In this document: in pieces, positions 63,454 to 64,000 of the stretch
Layout: every line of letters starts with the position of its first letter
How positions within the stretch are numbered: the first letter of the stretch is position 1
Assembly: GCA_029856045.1 (NCBI GenBank)
Contig: JAHQWG010000016.1
Coordinates: 313,921 to 377,920 of the forward strand
DNA from: Promethearchaeia archaeon
GTDB lineage: Archaea; Asgardarchaeota; Lokiarchaeia; Sigyniarchaeales; SOKP01
Direction: 5' to 3'
DNA length: 64,000 nt
The notes under the pieces: generated by a model
Databases searched by the model: none
The model's input: only the letters and a program-made list of their open reading frames with translations
Told to the model about the DNA's origin: nothing
Position numbers and translations under genes: made by a program

Positions 63454-64000
63454 TTAAATAAACTTTAAAGAGAAATCTACGTGTTTATGAGGAAACTGAG
63501 TTAAAGCTCCTAAACTTATTATATCCACTCCAGTTTTGACGTAATCTTCAATATTTTCCTTATTGATCGACCCAGAAGCTTCTAATAAAACCTTCTTTCT
63601 TAAACCCTCCATTTCTAATGCTTTTATCGCTTCTTCAATCTCTGCTGGTTTCATGTTATCTAACATTATAATATCTGCTCCATTTTTTGCAGCAATTAAA
63701 ATATCTTCAATGTTTTCTACTTCAATTTCAATCTTTTTGGTAAAACTTGCTAATTCACGAGCTTTTTTAAGAATTTTCTTAATATCACCTGAAAAATATT
63801 TTAGATGAGTATCTTTAATCAAAATCATATCATCAAGATTCCAGCGATGAGTCTCCCCTCCTCCTAATTTTACAGCCCTCTTTTCAAAAATTCTAAAATA
63901 TGGAGTCGTTTTTCTAGTACAAGCAATTCTTATATGTTTATTTATTTTCTTGGTTATATTAACAAGATCTCTTGTTGATGATGTGATAGCACTCATGCGT
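63454..64000 (-). CDS. nadC: Nicotinate-nucleotide pyrophosphorylase (quinolinate PRTase), 5'-truncated at window end
   Basis: C-terminal part of NadC, which makes nicotinate mononucleotide from quinolinate and PRPP. Visible RKTTPYFRIFEKRAVKLGGGETHRWNLDDMILIKDTHL is the active-site signature, with EIEVENIEDILIAAKNGADIIMLDNMKP and VLLEASGSINKENI further on. The ATG at 63996 is internal: the family continues upstream (an RMSxIxSxTRD segment), and the frame is open to the window edge. The gene converges with the regulator gene. Confidence 0.93.
   Translation of the reverse strand, partial: RMSAITSSTRDLVNITKKINKHIRIACTRKTTPYFRIFEKRAVKLGGGETHRWNLDDMILIKDTHLKYFSGDIKKILKKARELASFTKKIEIEVENIEDILIAAKNGADIIMLDNMKPAEIEEAIKALEMEGLRKKVLLEASGSINKENIEDYVKTGVDIISLGALTQFPHKHVDFSLKFI

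Noticed and set aside
1-64000. CRISPR array, insertion sequence, prophage or rRNA gene
   Set aside because: No regularly spaced repeats, transposase, integrase or rRNA sequences were seen.

Overview
The window is a 64 kb, AT-rich (roughly 30% GC by eye), densely coding archaeal chromosome segment. Archaeal identity rests on GatD/GatE, fibrillarin with Nop5, archaeal-type methionine adenosyltransferase, proteasome alpha, the Rrp4/Rrp41/Rrp42 exosome, SBDS, L37Ae, Pcc1 and Cgi121 of KEOPS, FEN1, HerA, Cdc48, eIF5A and TrmY. Low GC, lysine/asparagine-rich proteins and the presence of ZPR1, AN1 zinc fingers and a JAMM-fold protein suggest an Asgard (Lokiarchaeia-like) genome, but that placement is an inference. 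Many genes start with TTG or GTG, often six or seven bases after a GGTGA Shine-Dalgarno motif. No rRNA genes, CRISPR arrays, insertion sequences or prophage were seen.

Layout. 1-4125: a co-directional set of a truncated AAA+ ATPase and three unrecognised proteins, one a long coiled coil with what may be a degenerate ABC/SMC head, one a probable tandem winged-helix protein. 4122-6647 (minus): an Lsm protein and two membrane proteins that each carry an N-terminal AN1-like zinc finger, one rhomboid-like without the catalytic histidine and one with intact site-2-protease motifs. 6648-8074: sparse, with small ORFs and a frameshifted remnant. 8075-13974: methionine adenosyltransferase, a CARF-wHTH regulator, an Xre-type regulator, RNase HII, fibrillarin and Nop5. 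14114-21720: pyrD-pyrK, elp3, gatE-gatD and an isolated rpl2. 21761-28766: acyl-CoA synthetase, M32 carboxypeptidase, four tRNA genes, a JAMM-fold protein and conserved hypotheticals.

28952-35118 is the archaeal proteasome-exosome superoperon (psmA, SBDS, rrp4, rrp41, rrp42, rpl37ae, pcc1, prefoldin beta, DHH), followed by an ECF transporter module without an S component, then Cgi121, a THUMP protein and Sua5. With Pcc1, this puts three t6A-synthesis genes within about 6 kb. 39639-48992 carries central metabolism: a four-subunit pyruvate-type ferredoxin oxidoreductase, a phosphofructokinase with pyrophosphate-type residues, and a divergent glycerophosphodiesterase/glycerol kinase pair. 49109-59336 is mainly information processing: HerA, Cdc48, FEN1, NAD kinase, eIF5A and SRP54. 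59497-64000 has TrmY, dihydroorotase, AMMECR1, small regulators and a truncated nadC.

Most notable items: a tRNA-Lys gene interrupted in the T-loop by a 30-nt intron with a good bulge-helix-bulge fold; a GC-rich folded element just upstream of SRP54; an acyl-CoA synthetase that appears to start at ATT; the paired zinc-finger intramembrane-protease genes; and the opening AAA/SMC-like/winged-helix locus, the best candidate here for an undescribed system.
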